DNA of 64,000 bases from Acidobacteriota bacterium (GTDB lineage Bacteria > Acidobacteriota > Terriglobia > Versatilivoradales > Versatilivoraceae), in NCBI GenBank assembly GCA_022826755.1, contig JAJDUG010000005.1, positions 83,492 to 147,491 of the forward strand. Direction: 5' to 3'. The notes beneath the pieces were generated by a model. The model saw only the letters and a list, made by a program, of their open reading frames with translations, made no database searches and was not told the DNA's origin. Below, piece by piece: positions 63,735 through 64,000 of this stretch (position 1 is the first letter of the stretch; the number at the start of each line of letters is the position of its first letter). Position numbers and translations under genes: made by a program.

Positions 63735-64000
63735 AACAACAGAAAAAAGAGTGATCCACGAAGACACACGAAGAACGACGAAGGGCCACTAAGAAAGACC
63801 CTGTTCTTGACCCACTCAAAGGGAACACCCCTTGGGTTCGGGTGAGGGGAAACGCAACGAGTCGGCTTCCCCTGCGACAGCGTCTCGTCCTGTTAATCCT
63901 GTGCATCCATGTTCAATAGGTAGATATCCGGATCAACGGAACAGGGTCCTGGTTGCCGATAGGCCACGAGGAAAAACCGAAAGAGATCCATTCGGATTCG
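63735..64000 (+). repeat. Composite dispersed repeat, cut by window end
   Basis: The sequence runs GGAACAACAGAAAAAAGAGT, GATCCACGAAGACACACGAA, the TTCTTGACCCACTCAAAGGG ... CCTTGGGTTCGGGTGAGG middle, module C (CTCGTCCTGTTAATCCTGTG, ACAGGGTCCTGGTTGCCG) and the beginning of module B (GAAAGAGATCCATTCGGATT). It is clearly homologous along its length to 43640-43910. Together with the promoter it accounts for most of the gap from 63540 to the window end. Confidence 0.85.

Overview
The window is high-GC bacterial DNA, densely coded, with about 35 protein genes and no rRNA, tRNA or CRISPR array that I can see. The combination of a VWFA-related protein of the acidobacterial type, a GWxTD protein, a TonB-dependent receptor with an N-terminal carboxypeptidase-regulatory-like domain, several PSD1/DUF1549/DUF1553 + DUF1501 pairs, CRTAC1-like FG-GAP/UnbV proteins and multiheme-TPR proteins points to Acidobacteriota. 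Planctomycetota or a related lineage cannot be excluded from the sequence alone. Nearly every product carries a Sec, Tat or lipoprotein signal, so this is a locus of exported proteins.

Layout. 1-13.1 kb: a truncated Tat-exported glycosidase-like protein, a DUF1501/PSD1 pair, two Gfo/Idh/MocA oxidoreductases, a Tat-exported GH10-like TIM-barrel protein, an enolase-superfamily protein and a beta-propeller (GH43/GH32-like) protein. 13.3-19.1 kb: a second PSD1/DUF1501 pair and a GWxTD protein. 19.1-29.6 kb: four more GH10-like proteins (two in a recent tandem duplication), a GH67-N-like lipoprotein and an SDR with an altered active site. 29.6-43.5 kb: three paralogous heptaheme cytochrome-TPR fusion proteins, a TPR protein, a Phd/PIN toxin-antitoxin pair, a VWFA-related protein and a DUF3179 protein. 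44-53.5 kb: an unknown exported protein, two FG-GAP/ASPIC-UnbV proteins and an Oar-like TonB-dependent receptor behind a near-consensus sigma-54 promoter and closed by a strong terminator. 54.4-58.8 kb: an octaheme lipoprotein cytochrome, a small membrane protein and a TPR protein. 58.8-63.5 kb: a DUF1640-like coiled-coil protein and a third PSD1/DUF1501 pair, whose PSD1 protein has a duplicated heme domain.

Two themes stand out. The first is paralogue expansion: three PSD1/DUF1501 pairs, three heme-TPR proteins, six GH10-like proteins, two Gfo/Idh proteins and two FG-GAP/UnbV proteins. The likely overall picture is outer-envelope carbohydrate processing next to periplasmic or outer-surface c-type heme proteins. 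That reading is inference; no substrate is identified.

The second theme is a set of mosaic, word-like intergenic repeats (modules around CACGAAGACACACGAAGG, TTCATTCGTGGTTCGTC, TCCTGTGCATCC, GGCACAAAA and GTGGAGA). They fill most long gaps in both orientations, and one copy appears to have been captured as the N-terminal codons of a gene.
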